Position numbers and translations under genes: made by a program. Positions 27,106 through 36,107 of a stretch of DNA of 64,000 nt are shown here, piece after piece; position 1 is the first letter of the stretch; each line of letters starts with the position of its first letter. This DNA is from Pseudopelobacter sp964542535 (GTDB lineage: Bacteria > Desulfobacterota > Desulfuromonadia > Geobacterales > Pseudopelobacteraceae). The DNA lies in NCBI GenBank assembly GCA_964542535.1, contig CAZIUE010000005.1, forward strand, positions 62,001 through 126,000. The letters run 5' to 3'. Below the pieces are notes generated by a model. The model had not been told where the DNA came from. It saw only the letters and a list, made by a program, of their open reading frames with translations, and did no database searches.

Positions 27106-28344
27106 TCACCTAGCTAAATGGCCAATTATAACAGATCGTTTACGATAAAGATGCCTTGAGTCCAGCTGAAATCGAGTGCCATCTTTCGACAGACTAATGT
27201 GAAGATCACAGCGGTTGCAATTAGATAGTACTGTAGGATGACTTAATGTTACAAGATCATATTGCTCTTTCGTCTGGGTGTTGAGAATTGTTGCAGTCAA
27301 GTATTTACCATGTAACCAAGACTGCTTAGAAATATCGGTAATAAATTTATTCTCTATTATATAGCTTGGATGGCCATCGTCAATTGGGACCGACATAACA
27401 ACTTCTTTACTGCGTAAATCAATCATATAATAACCAGGCTTACTATTATTCACTAACCAGGCAAACAATGTGTAATTATTACGCCATGCGTAGTGACTTA
27501 CAGTTTGGTTTGCTATTAATACACTCATTTTTTTTGATGAAATATCAAAATGCAACAGACTATCATACCTTTTTTCTTTAATCCAATATCTAAAAATAAA
27601 TACAAAACCATCACCATCTAACGTTGGTAATATGTGATTGATATGAGGCCTAGTAGCTTTATATTGCATTAGCCCAGATAATATACTACAGTCTTTCCAA
27701 TTGAAGAGTTCAATCAAATTGCCGGTTTCTAAATAATATATCTTTATACAACAAGAAGAGCTATCTTTATCTAAACCACGGTAACCATATTCAGAGCTAA
27801 TAGTAAGTGCAAAGTAATCAGCTGATACAATATATTGATCTTTATATGCGATATTTAGATTTATTGGACAGACTTTTTCTTCGTTTGTTTCGATGTTTTT
27901 AACCTTGCATCGAACCTCACCATTAACAATTATATTATAAGCTATCAAATTACTGTTTAACCATTGACACCTTGCGCCCTGTTGCCAATTCCATGCTGAT
28001 GTCTTATCAATAAGTTCATATTTTCCTGTCAATGAATTCAACAAAATAATATCAACATTTTTATTAATATCAGGCAGAGAATCGGCAGAATAATTTGTTG
28101 CATGAACCAACAACAGATCATTATTTGTCGGCGAGAACGGTGTAACATCGTAATAACCGCAAAAAATGTTTTTATAACAAGGCAAATCAACGACTGCAAT
28201 TTCGGTATTGTTATGTTTTAATATCTTGCACTCGAAAAATATGTGCTCAACTAATGTTTTTACTATTTTCACAAAAAATATAGTGAACTTATTAAAATAA
28301 GTACTATTTTTTGCATACTTTATTAAGTAATTTACAGTCTTCAT
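27106..28344 (-). CDS. Unknown protein with beta-propeller-like repeats
   Basis: A 412-residue protein I do not recognise by name. It starts with a hydrophobic/basic segment, then shows repeated strand-turn-strand stretches as in WD40-like or oligogalacturonide-lyase-like propellers. Possible conserved points: FCGYYDVTPFSPTNNDLLL (residue about 61), WQQGARCQWL, DDGHPSYIIENKFITD and CDLHISLSKDGTRFQLDS. Similar unnamed proteins occur in O-antigen clusters. One of the lowest GC contents of the window (13 of 60 bases at 27541-27600). It could be a glycan-binding, lyase or modification protein. Confidence 0.75.
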   Translation of the reverse strand: MKTVNYLIKYAKNSTYFNKFTIFFVKIVKTLVEHIFFECKILKHNNTEIAVVDLPCYKNIFCGYYDVTPFSPTNNDLLLVHATNYSADSLPDINKNVDIILLNSLTGKYELIDKTSAWNWQQGARCQWLNSNLIAYNIIVNGEVRCKVKNIETNEEKVCPINLNIAYKDQYIVSADYFALTISSEYGYRGLDKDSSSCCIKIYYLETGNLIELFNWKDCSILSGLMQYKATRPHINHILPTLDGDGFVFIFRYWIKEKRYDSLLHFDISSKKMSVLIANQTVSHYAWRNNYTLFAWLVNNSKPGYYMIDLRSKEVVMSVPIDDGHPSYIIENKFITDISKQSWLHGKYLTATILNTQTKEQYDLVTLSHPTVLSNCNRCDLHISLSKDGTRFQLDSRHLYRKRSVIIGHLAR

Positions 28345-28465
28345 TTTAGTGTCTATTAAGTTTTATAGAGAGTTTAATTTTAGCATGTCTTTATATTCTA
28401 TACTACTGGTTCATAAAATAGAGGTGTAGAGGTTACCGATATTGCTATGTCTTTTCATGTACTTG

Positions 28466-29356
28466 TTAAGTTTTTAACCACTCATCAGGTAAATGGCGGG
28501 TAACCCCCCAAAAACAAATCCCGTCGCGTTTTTCATATCCAGGTGCAATAACTTGTTTGCCTGCTCTCTTTCCTAGCCACGCACCCCACCAACTAAAGGT
28601 ACTGTTGGCAATCACAAAGTGCTGGCAATGGGACATAAGCCATAAATCAGCATATGCCAAATTATCACCCTTGTTATGCGCTACAAGGGTGAGACGTGCA
28701 TCAGGTAGGGGTATGCGGGCACGGGCAGCTTCTGGTTGGTCAGAAAATATAAAATAATGGGCGCCGGGTACAAGGCTGTTCATTTTTTCTATCGCGCGTG
28801 TGTAATATCCGCTTGGAGCGTTATTATTACCAGGCGTCTGGGGTTCATCGAAGAAACGCACATGTACAGCAACTGATGTACAGCCACATATCAGTTCCTT
28901 CATGGCCAGATTGGCAACATCGGTGGGTGGCTTAATTTCAAGTTCCTTACGGAGAGTAGCAGCTACATCCTTGAAGTAATCCTCGCTTTGCCAGCAGCCA
29001 TCCAAATACAGTGTGCCTTTGGGTTCGACTTGAAGTAGGCGTGAGTCAAAATCGATGAATTGTCGCTGAATGTAGGCACGTTGCACAAATGGTAGGCGTT
29101 TGTTCCATGTGCGCTTGAGCACTCGCCGCACACGGCCAAAGGGCTCTAGGCGTTCAAAAGCTGTAGCCTTGCGACAGCTGATATTGAAGTGGTCAAGCTG
29201 GTATTGTCTCTGATAGGTGTGGTCGTTGATAAAACCACTTACATCGTCGACTACCAATTCGCCATTGTGAACCAGCGCCAGCCGGCGGGCAACGGCATAA
29301 CAGAAGAGCTGATTACCCAAGCCGCCGAATATACGAACGATAATCTTTGTATGCAT
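28466..29356 (-). CDS. GT11-family (alpha-1,2-fucosyltransferase-like) glycosyltransferase
   Basis: A 296-residue protein with the GT11 start IVRIFGGLGNQLFCYAVARRLA and the GDP-binding motif region VAVHVRFFDE; the usual HxRRxD reads HVRFFD, so the second arginine is Phe. Also FIFSDQPEAAR, DLWLMSHCQHFVIANSTFSWWGAWLG near the C-terminus (key words NSTFSWWGAWL). GT11 enzymes transfer L-fucose from GDP-fucose to galactose, but homologues with other donors exist. A GDP-mannose dehydratase is encoded at 40646, but no fucose synthase was seen. Confidence 0.88.
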   Translation of the reverse strand: MHTKIIVRIFGGLGNQLFCYAVARRLALVHNGELVVDDVSGFINDHTYQRQYQLDHFNISCRKATAFERLEPFGRVRRVLKRTWNKRLPFVQRAYIQRQFIDFDSRLLQVEPKGTLYLDGCWQSEDYFKDVAATLRKELEIKPPTDVANLAMKELICGCTSVAVHVRFFDEPQTPGNNNAPSGYYTRAIEKMNSLVPGAHYFIFSDQPEAARARIPLPDARLTLVAHNKGDNLAYADLWLMSHCQHFVIANSTFSWWGAWLGKRAGKQVIAPGYEKRDGICFWGVTRHLPDEWLKT

Positions 29357-29383
29357 GAGTTCATTTTTCGAGAAGTAATATTT

Positions 29384-30865
29384 TCAGGCCATTATCTTAT
29401 AGCCCATGCAAAAAATTGCCCCGGACGCAAGCAGGCAAAACCAAGGATATGCCCATCGCATGATTTTAATATGAGAACAGCGGGTATACCCAAACCACAT
29501 GCACGCAAAAAGCAAAAGTGTGAACATTAGACGGTAACGCTCCTGGATAATGATGTTGCCACCTGCAACCGCAATAAACGTAACCCAGAATGTGATATGT
29601 AGTACGAGTGATGCTGGCTGGCGGCGACGGAAACGCCACGCTTGTGCTGTACCTGCCAGTACAGACGGGAACCCCAGCAATATCATTACTGAAGTGGATA
29701 TTGCCATCAGATGCTGCCATGCACTCCAGAGCCCATTAAACAATCCAGACAGCGATATTGCTAAGTTCGGCAAAGGGGCAGTTAGATAGAGTAACATACG
29801 TGGAGGGAGGTAAAGCAGCGATTGCAAGGCATTATTGGGTGCCAGTAGTAAACCGATTGAATTTTCAGACCACTCCATTTGGGATGCAACGTTGGATTCA
29901 AAGGATTGAATACGATCTAAGGTCGCAAGGTAATTTATGTCGTATCCACCTGTAACTTGCTGAATTAGAGGTCCAGCAAGCAATGTTGAAATAGCAAGCG
30001 CCACTAACAGCACTTTCAGGGCTAAATTGATCTTGCGACGTGGATTCAGTAGTGTGGCCGTTATAACGATGCTGGCTAAAACAGGGAATGCCATAGATGT
30101 TCGCACAACCAAAATTACAATTAATGCAAACCCTGAAAGTAGCAAGGTGTAGACTAGGTTGCAATTATTAATTCTGAACAGATACCTACTAATCGCCAAT
30201 GGCGCTATGATGATTAATACTGCCATGAGCGTTTCACGGCTAGTCATCACATCATACCAAAGCACCTCTGGTACTAGTAATAATCCGGCAATAGTCCAGT
30301 CTTTTTCTGAACGCCACGCAGAAAATTCATAAGCATACTTAATTAAATACAATGTCCCAATAAGCGTAACAAAGGCATTGACCAGTGCAGGAATGATTGG
30401 GTTGTGGCCAAAAGCATAAAATATTGCTCCATAATAAAATATAATGCCTTGATAGTTCGAACCAGCAATTGGGTTCCAGCCGTTTTCAATCAAATTCCAA
30501 GCATCCTGAAAATATCGTTGCGGGTCGTAGCCCCAGCTTGCCGAAGAAGGGTCAAGCATTGGTATCCAACCAACATAAAGGAGCACGATAGTAATAAACA
30601 CCTTCAGCAACCAGAATGTTCCCAAAATATTAAGCTTTAAATCGCCTAATACAACTCGGGTACGGTGGCAAAGCCATAGTCCCATCATTGTAATGAATAG
30701 GAAAATTAGCATGGTATTTGCCAGCGCTATGCTGACGGTAAGCCCATACAAGAGTAAACCAAACCCGAGCAAAAACAGCAGAATGATGGCCTGAGCTGAT
30801 GTCATGGATATGTTAAACCATGGCAAGACAACTCTTTGAAAGGCAGTCCAGCCGTTAGTTTCCAA
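29384..30865 (-). CDS. Polytopic membrane protein, candidate Wzy polymerase
   Basis: A 493-residue protein with about 11-12 transmembrane segments and a large loop around residues 85-150 (SWGYDPQRYFQDAWNLIENG). Family signatures for a named Wzy are not obvious, but size, topology and location between a Wzx-like flippase and glycosyltransferases fit a repeat-unit polymerase; a GT-C type transferase is the alternative. The start is unclear: TTG 30865 overlaps the methyltransferase end by 11 bases, ATG 30805 (MTSAQAI) is also possible. Confidence 0.7.
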   Translation of the reverse strand: METNGWTAFQRVVLPWFNISMTSAQAIILLFLLGFGLLLYGLTVSIALANTMLIFLFITMMGLWLCHRTRVVLGDLKLNILGTFWLLKVFITIVLLYVGWIPMLDPSSASWGYDPQRYFQDAWNLIENGWNPIAGSNYQGIIFYYGAIFYAFGHNPIIPALVNAFVTLIGTLYLIKYAYEFSAWRSEKDWTIAGLLLVPEVLWYDVMTSRETLMAVLIIIAPLAISRYLFRINNCNLVYTLLLSGFALIVILVVRTSMAFPVLASIVITATLLNPRRKINLALKVLLVALAISTLLAGPLIQQVTGGYDINYLATLDRIQSFESNVASQMEWSENSIGLLLAPNNALQSLLYLPPRMLLYLTAPLPNLAISLSGLFNGLWSAWQHLMAISTSVMILLGFPSVLAGTAQAWRFRRRQPASLVLHITFWVTFIAVAGGNIIIQERYRLMFTLLLFACMWFGYTRCSHIKIMRWAYPWFCLLASGAIFCMGYKIMA

Positions 30866-31565
30866 TTTTCACCGCCACACATTGCCAACCAAAGCATGCC
30901 AGATCAGAGGATTGGTGCTTTGCACGTAGTTTGAAATAAAGCATGCCCAGCAACGCATAACCATATGCCAGCGGCCAAATCCAGTTACCGCACTGACGTT
31001 TCTCTAACCCACCTAAACGGGTGACCTCCTGTAGCAGTAGGGCGTGCCAGTCACCATTAGCTGTGAGTTTTTCAATCCGAAGGCCACGCTGAGTCAGATG
31101 GTGTTCATACCAATATTTGGAAAAGCCACTGCAATAATAGTATGGCGCCATATGGACGTTTGAACAAAAAGGAGCCGTGAGAACCAATATGCCGCCGGGT
31201 TTGAGTAGGCGGGTAAATTCATCTAGCGCATGCGTAGGTTCGGGCACATGCTCTAGCACTTCACTACAGAGTATTACGTCAAAACTTGAATCTTTTGCAG
31301 GAATGTTGGTGATGTCACTGACTAGGTCGATATGACTGGTATCCCAGATTTTGTTCTGCAAGCCTTCATTTATTCCCCCCCCCTTCTGACCCTCATATTG
31401 ACAGAAATCCTGTGATACATAATTGAGGTGACGGCAGTGCAAGCTATTTTTGAGTTCGCCTGCGCCAGCATCGAGGATACGTGCTCCAGCTGGTACAGCA
31501 GCAAGGGTCTGTTTTAACCACGCTTGACGACTGATTTCATTTAAATTTTTAAAAAAGATTGACAT
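30855..31565 (-). CDS. Class I SAM-dependent methyltransferase
   Basis: A 236-residue methyltransferase: SAM motif ILDAGAGELKNS near residue 30, VILCSEVLEHVPEPTHALDEF (key words SEVLEHV), and LLKPGGILVLTAPF. It probably O- or N-methylates a sugar of the glycan, since it lies in the operon with glycosyltransferases. The C-terminal region contains a hydrophobic segment (WPLAYGYALLGMLYFKL). Confidence 0.9.
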   Translation of the reverse strand: MSIFFKNLNEISRQAWLKQTLAAVPAGARILDAGAGELKNSLHCRHLNYVSQDFCQYEGQKGGGINEGLQNKIWDTSHIDLVSDITNIPAKDSSFDVILCSEVLEHVPEPTHALDEFTRLLKPGGILVLTAPFCSNVHMAPYYYCSGFSKYWYEHHLTQRGLRIEKLTANGDWHALLLQEVTRLGGLEKRQCGNWIWPLAYGYALLGMLYFKLRAKHQSSDLACFGWQCVAVKIGN

Positions 31566-31573
31566 ATTTTATG

Positions 31574-32356
31574 TTATTTTTTTAGAAAGATGAAAACACA
31601 TAGATTGTAATGGTTCTGGGCTAGCTCCTGAAGACTTTCTTTATTTGAATCAATCTGACTGATTCCACCACCAGAAGGGACGACTATAAGATCCAATAAG
31701 TGCAAATCATGTTCTTTAGCGCAACAAACAATTGTGTTCGGATCAAATACACGGTTGGCATTGAATTCTACCCGCTCTTGCCCGATCGGCACAGAGAGAT
31801 AGAGTTTACCGCTTGATTTAAGCAGTTTTGCCATGTTGGCTATACCATACTTGTATCCAAATGGGTCGACTGGATCGCCATAGCGACCTAGGCCAAAGTG
31901 TTCAATTGCATGCAGACAGGAAAGTGAATCACAATATCCACCATCATCTGCAAAAGGTTTCATCAAATCAATCTGCTTAAATACAATTCCAGGAATGTGA
32001 GTATTAATGGGGCGAACATCAATAACTTCGATTTCGCGAAAACTTGCCACGTGAGCGACAAAACCATCTACTCGTGAGCCCACATCCACATGCTTTTTTG
32101 GATTTGCATCATAAATCAAACGAGCAACAAATAAATCTTGCCAAAAGTACTCGCTTTGTGTGCTTCCACCTTCCTCAAATCGGTCATGCAAACATGGCTT
32201 CAAAATTAAATTTCCAGAGTAGGTTTTATTAAAATCCAGCAAATCCCGTACAAAAAAAGGAATTCTACGGACTGAACGGAAAAAAATGAGCGGGTCAAGC
32301 CCAAACTGAGTTGATAGGATCCAATGAATCCTTGCGAGATTGTGTCTTAATACCAT
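31574..32356 (-). CDS. DUF268-type methyltransferase-like protein
   Basis: A 260-residue protein resembling the DUF268 family. HVDVGSRVDGFVAHVAS is a degenerate SAM-like motif, and CDSLSCLHAIEHFGLGRYGD followed by DPVDPFG is the family hallmark. No activity is established; the fold suggests a methyltransferase. It lies nine bases upstream of the second methyltransferase gene, so the two may act on neighbouring positions of the glycan. Confidence 0.82.
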   Translation of the reverse strand: MVLRHNLARIHWILSTQFGLDPLIFFRSVRRIPFFVRDLLDFNKTYSGNLILKPCLHDRFEEGGSTQSEYFWQDLFVARLIYDANPKKHVDVGSRVDGFVAHVASFREIEVIDVRPINTHIPGIVFKQIDLMKPFADDGGYCDSLSCLHAIEHFGLGRYGDPVDPFGYKYGIANMAKLLKSSGKLYLSVPIGQERVEFNANRVFDPNTIVCCAKEHDLHLLDLIVVPSGGGISQIDSNKESLQELAQNHYNLCVFIFLKK

Positions 32357-32438
32357 ATATTGGGTCCATGTTTTATACTTATGTCAATATTGATAACACA
32401 TGGCAAATGCTTGCAATACCTAATTACAGTCCATGAGT

Positions 32439-33806
32439 TTATAAAGTGGTTGGCTTATTAAATGTGAGCAACACCATCCAGATGAAGTATATAACCGAAA
32501 AAGCTACTAACGCACAGACAACACCCTTTATACCATACATAAAAGCAAGGCATATATTTAATAAAACACCAAATAGTGCTGTCACAGTTTTAACAAAAGC
32601 CATTGCAAGTGGCTTCATGTCGCTCATTAACTTTAGTGCAAGTATTTGACTTCCAGCAAAAAGACCGCCAGCAAGTACAACCCAAGGTAATAAGTTTGAT
32701 ACATAATGGTAATGCGCAGAAACCAGCAACTTAAATATCAAACTATGAAACGCGAGCGAAAACAGAAAACCAATGGCTGTGGTAAACAAACTAAAAAAAG
32801 TAATTCTCCATGCTATATGATGAACAGTTGCATTTCGGTTCAAATCAGTTGCGTCACCCGAGCGTTGATAAAGTATAGGACCAAGGAATGACACAACAAG
32901 CCCTGTTACCATCAGGACCGGAGTATAACCTAATTGGAACAGCACCGAATATAGACCCACTTCATGCGTAGTGGAAAAAGTTTCCAAGGCCCAACGATCT
33001 GAGCTTTGTTGTGCCCAAGTAAATACACCCCAAGATGAAAATGGCCATGAATACGACCACATTTTACGCATCCACAGATTGCTGTTAGCTTGTTTTATGT
33101 GCTTAATTGGAACTGCTTTTTTTATAAACAACAGCTGAGAGCCTGTAGTTATGAGCAAAGCAAGTATATAGCCCACTACAACTGCAATGCTCGTGTTTCC
33201 CAACCAACAAAACACAGACAATATGATTAGAATTTTAAGCCAGCTGTTTAAACCGCTATGAAATGCAACAATAATTCGTTGACGTGCTGCATTTTGAATA
33301 TTATTTAACGATGAATTATAACCACTTACTACGGAAAACAACAAAGTAAATACAGTTAGTTCAGTCCACTGTGAATACCCATTCAAATTCAATAAAGCAA
33401 TTAGCACGAATCCAATAATAATTACAGCCAAAGTCGCATAAGATAACAACTTCTTTGAAGCATATAAATAGCGGCAAAAATCCTGTTTTTCAACTGCAAT
33501 TGAATAAAAACGTCCGATACTAGCTGAAATGCCTCCCATTACAACCTGGGTCACTAATCCAGCGATAGTAAGCCCGAGAGAAAACTGTCCGAACTGAGTT
33601 GGGTTGAGATGTTCAGTAAGCACCCGCACAAGCACTAGTGAACCAAGAACAGAGGCAACTTGGCCAACTACAATCCACCCCCCCTCTTTGGCCAAACGGC
33701 GGTAGCGATTGAAGTCAATAAGGCCTGGACTGAGTTTAATTAGATTGCTGTATCTAATAAATAGCACTTTTTTGTATTTATTTACGGGTACATTGAAATG
33801 TATCAA
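32439..33806 (-). CDS. wzx: Oligosaccharide flippase (Wzx family)
   Basis: A 455-residue membrane protein with about 12-14 helices typical of the MOP superfamily; EGGWIVVGQVASVLGSLVLVRVLT opens the first helix pair and FGQFSLGLTIAGLV follows. It would flip undecaprenyl-linked repeat units across the inner membrane for a Wzy-dependent pathway. No ATG exists near the expected start: TTG 33806 and GTG 33767 are the options and neither has a clear ribosome site. Low-GC codon use like its neighbours. Confidence 0.88.
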   Translation of the reverse strand: MIHFNVPVNKYKKVLFIRYSNLIKLSPGLIDFNRYRRLAKEGGWIVVGQVASVLGSLVLVRVLTEHLNPTQFGQFSLGLTIAGLVTQVVMGGISASIGRFYSIAVEKQDFCRYLYASKKLLSYATLAVIIIGFVLIALLNLNGYSQWTELTVFTLLFSVVSGYNSSLNNIQNAARQRIIVAFHSGLNSWLKILIILSVFCWLGNTSIAVVVGYILALLITTGSQLLFIKKAVPIKHIKQANSNLWMRKMWSYSWPFSSWGVFTWAQQSSDRWALETFSTTHEVGLYSVLFQLGYTPVLMVTGLVVSFLGPILYQRSGDATDLNRNATVHHIAWRITFFSLFTTAIGFLFSLAFHSLIFKLLVSAHYHYVSNLLPWVVLAGGLFAGSQILALKLMSDMKPLAMAFVKTVTALFGVLLNICLAFMYGIKGVVCALVAFSVIYFIWMVLLTFNKPTTL

Positions 33807-33913
33807 CTAAAAATGTAGTTACATTGCTATAACCGATGTTATTCAATAATTTATTAAAAGAAAACTCTACTCTTGTCATAAATTTAGCTACAGCGCTTGA
33901 ATTGATTCTATAT

Positions 33914-35101
33914 TTACTCCCAAAGTACTTTCTTACAAGACACCATTTTGACAATAAAGTTCTTTACCATAACAAGCATTACTATTAAAAATAAAGCAGA
34001 AAATGCCGCAAAAAGAACAAGTTTACTTCTTTTTGGTTTACTTTTAAGTTCAGGCACCCTCGCTTTTTGAATAATTTGAAACGGTGTAACATTCTTTACC
34101 TCACCTAGCTTGTTCATCTCATACTGCTTTGTCAGCAACTCCACCAACGTTTCCTGAATCTTGAACTCCCGCATGAGCCGAACATATTCCTGCCCGAGCT
34201 TTGGAACAGAGCCGACGGACGGAATCGAGCTGGTTCCTCCGCCCCCCTCCAGGCGGGCAATCTGGCCTCTGATGTTGGCTACTGTGGAGCGTGTGCTCTT
34301 GACCTCCTGACTGTTGTCGGTGAACTGGCGCTGCAGGGTTGCGAGTTGAACCTCCTGCGCCGCAAGTTGCGCGCGCAGCTGGGCTACACCTTCGATGGAC
34401 GCCCGCGCCTGATCGGTTACGCTGACCGCTTTGTATTTACTCTGGAAGTTTTTCAGGGCATCCTCGGCCTGGACAAGATCGGCCTTGGCCTCCGCCAGCC
34501 TTCCCTCTAGAAATGTACGGTTCTTGCCGGCACCGGTCATACTAAGGTTTGCCGCCAGTTTTCCCAGTTCATCCACATAAGCATTGGCCATGGCCGCCGC
34601 CCGCTTGGGATCCTTGTCGTCAACACTGATACTGAGAACGCCATCCTTTTTTCCCGCAACAACATTGACTGTTCTGTCGAGCCGCTTGTAGGCGTTGACG
34701 CGAAACTTTGCCTTGTACACCTGCATCAGCTTGAAGCGGTCGATAATCGGATCTTTGATCGTCTCGCTCTTCAGCATGGTCACGTACAGGTCCGTCTTCG
34801 TCGGCCCCCCCAATGCGCCGCCGGCAAGATTGGCCAGTCCTCCCATCTGAGCCATCATCGCCCCCATCAGCCCCTTATCATCGTCTCCCGGAACAATCAT
34901 TGCCTTGGCGGTATAGATGTCGGGAAGTGTCAGGGAATACAAGGCGGTAAGTATGGCCACGACAAACGGTACCCCTACAAGCATCTTCCAGTGTTTCGCC
35001 AATACGAGAAGAAGGTCCAGCAGGCTAATCTCGTCAGGATCAGGGGCTGGTTCGGGGATCGAGGTGCGAGGTGCGAGGATAGTGTCTTCGGTATGCTGCA
35101 T
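33914..35101 (-). CDS. wzz: Wzz/PCP1-type chain-length determinant
   Basis: A 395-residue inner-membrane polysaccharide co-polymerase. Transmembrane helices lie near residues 41-60 and 362-384. The periplasmic part is mostly coiled coil (AEAKADLVQAEDALKNFQ, LAAQEVQLATLQRQFTDN). A Pro-rich N-terminus and Gly-rich loop (GGLANLAGGALGG) occur before it. It sets polysaccharide length with Wzy. Its last ~75 codons (below about 34,140) are markedly AT-rich while the rest is GC-rich, suggesting recombination within the gene. ATG 35101 with GGAG upstream. Confidence 0.92.
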   Translation of the reverse strand: MQHTEDTILAPRTSIPEPAPDPDEISLLDLLLVLAKHWKMLVGVPFVVAILTALYSLTLPDIYTAKAMIVPGDDDKGLMGAMMAQMGGLANLAGGALGGPTKTDLYVTMLKSETIKDPIIDRFKLMQVYKAKFRVNAYKRLDRTVNVVAGKKDGVLSISVDDKDPKRAAAMANAYVDELGKLAANLSMTGAGKNRTFLEGRLAEAKADLVQAEDALKNFQSKYKAVSVTDQARASIEGVAQLRAQLAAQEVQLATLQRQFTDNSQEVKSTRSTVANIRGQIARLEGGGGTSSIPSVGSVPKLGQEYVRLMREFKIQETLVELLTKQYEMNKLGEVKNVTPFQIIQKARVPELKSKPKRSKLVLFAAFSALFLIVMLVMVKNFIVKMVSCKKVLWE

Positions 35102-35154
35102 CAATAAAGCTCCGTCATGTAAGGGGGTAGTATCAGGGGCGACGCATGAACGTC

Positions 35155-35191
35155 AAAAAACGGGAAATCGCGGCATGTGGCGGGATTCCCG
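35155..35191 (-). terminator. Intrinsic terminator after hepT
   Basis: On the minus strand CGGGAATC (35191-35184) pairs with GATTTCCCG (35169-35161) with one bulged A, and TTTTTT follows at 35160-35155. It lies between hepT and wzz and would separate their transcripts. Confidence 0.65.
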
Positions 35192-35221
35192 CTGGTACCT
35201 TACAACTCATTCATGCTGATT

Positions 35222-35650
35222 TTATAGTTCCGATTCTCTCGCCTTGAACACATGCAGCAGGAAATCAGTTATAAACCGGTACCTTTCAGACATGACCAGA
35301 TCAAGAACAACATTCATATCTATGTTCATGTAATCATGCACGATCTTGTTACGCAGGCCGATGGCGGCGTTCCAGGACGGGAGATCCCTGCTGGAAATGA
35401 TGTGTCGCCCCGTCAGTGCCGAAAAGCTGTCGTAGGCGGAGACGGGCACCACTTCCCCCTGAGCCTTGAGAAGCTGCTTTGCCTTACCAATGGCATTCTC
35501 CACCAGAATCTGTATGGCGTGCAGGACTCCGTTCTGTTCAAGCCGCGATAGAGTTCCTCCGGATCGCAAAAGCGCACCCGCCTCATCGAGAAGAGCGCTC
35601 TGCTCCCGGGCAATATAGGCCGTCTCTTTCTGGTACAGATCAAGAAGCAC
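35222..35650 (-). CDS. hepT: HepT-like toxin (HEPN domain)
   Basis: A 142-residue all-helical protein with the HEPN ribonuclease motif R-x4-H-x-Y in LRNKIVHDYMNID. HepT toxins cleave RNA and are neutralised by an MntA nucleotidyltransferase that AMPylates the tyrosine of this motif. GTG 35650 overlaps the mntA stop by 11 bases, the usual order for this pair. It sits between wzz and the export gene, in GC-rich surroundings. Confidence 0.88.
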   Translation of the reverse strand: MLLDLYQKETAYIAREQSALLDEAGALLRSGGTLSRLEQNGVLHAIQILVENAIGKAKQLLKAQGEVVPVSAYDSFSALTGRHIISSRDLPSWNAAIGLRNKIVHDYMNIDMNVVLDLVMSERYRFITDFLLHVFKARESEL

Positions 35651-36020
35651 GTCGCGTCTCCCAGTGGTACTCTTCCAACTCCCGCCAGGTCCGCTTCAAG
35701 AAACGATACCAGGGGAGGGACATTTCTCCCCGAAGCGGTGTCCCCTGTTCCGCGACAACCGCGCGGATGGCAAGTCGTGCGCTTGGCAGCTCAATCAAGT
35801 CGATACGATTTTCGGTAGTCTGAAGCAAGGCCGCCAGATTTCTCCTCAGTTCCTCGGTCTTGCCCAACAGGGTAAACTGGTCGTGGGAGCGGGACCACTG
35901 AATGGCGATATCCCAGTCACTGGTTGGCAGGGCTGTGCCGTTAGCCCTGCTCCCGATCAGCACGGCCAATTCCAGGTCTGTCTCACGCGCCAGAAACTCT
36001 TTTATCAGATCGATATTCAT
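35640..36020 (-). CDS. mntA: MntA-like nucleotidyltransferase antitoxin
   Basis: A 126-residue minimal nucleotidyltransferase: LIGSRANGTALPTSDWDIAI contains the GS-x10-D-x-D catalytic motif and a later RIDLIEL supplies the third acidic residue. MntA antitoxins add AMP to HepT. ATG 36020 is chosen (MNIDLIKEFL); an in-frame ATG at 36038 is also possible. Confidence 0.87.
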   Translation of the reverse strand: MNIDLIKEFLARETDLELAVLIGSRANGTALPTSDWDIAIQWSRSHDQFTLLGKTEELRRNLAALLQTTENRIDLIELPSARLAIRAVVAEQGTPLRGEMSLPWYRFLKRTWRELEEYHWETRRAS

Positions 36021-36107
36021 ACACTCAGATCCGGGCATACATGACCGCCCCAGACCACGTCATCAGGTCGGTCGTGAATTTGATAATCGTCGTATACGGT
36101 TTCATAT

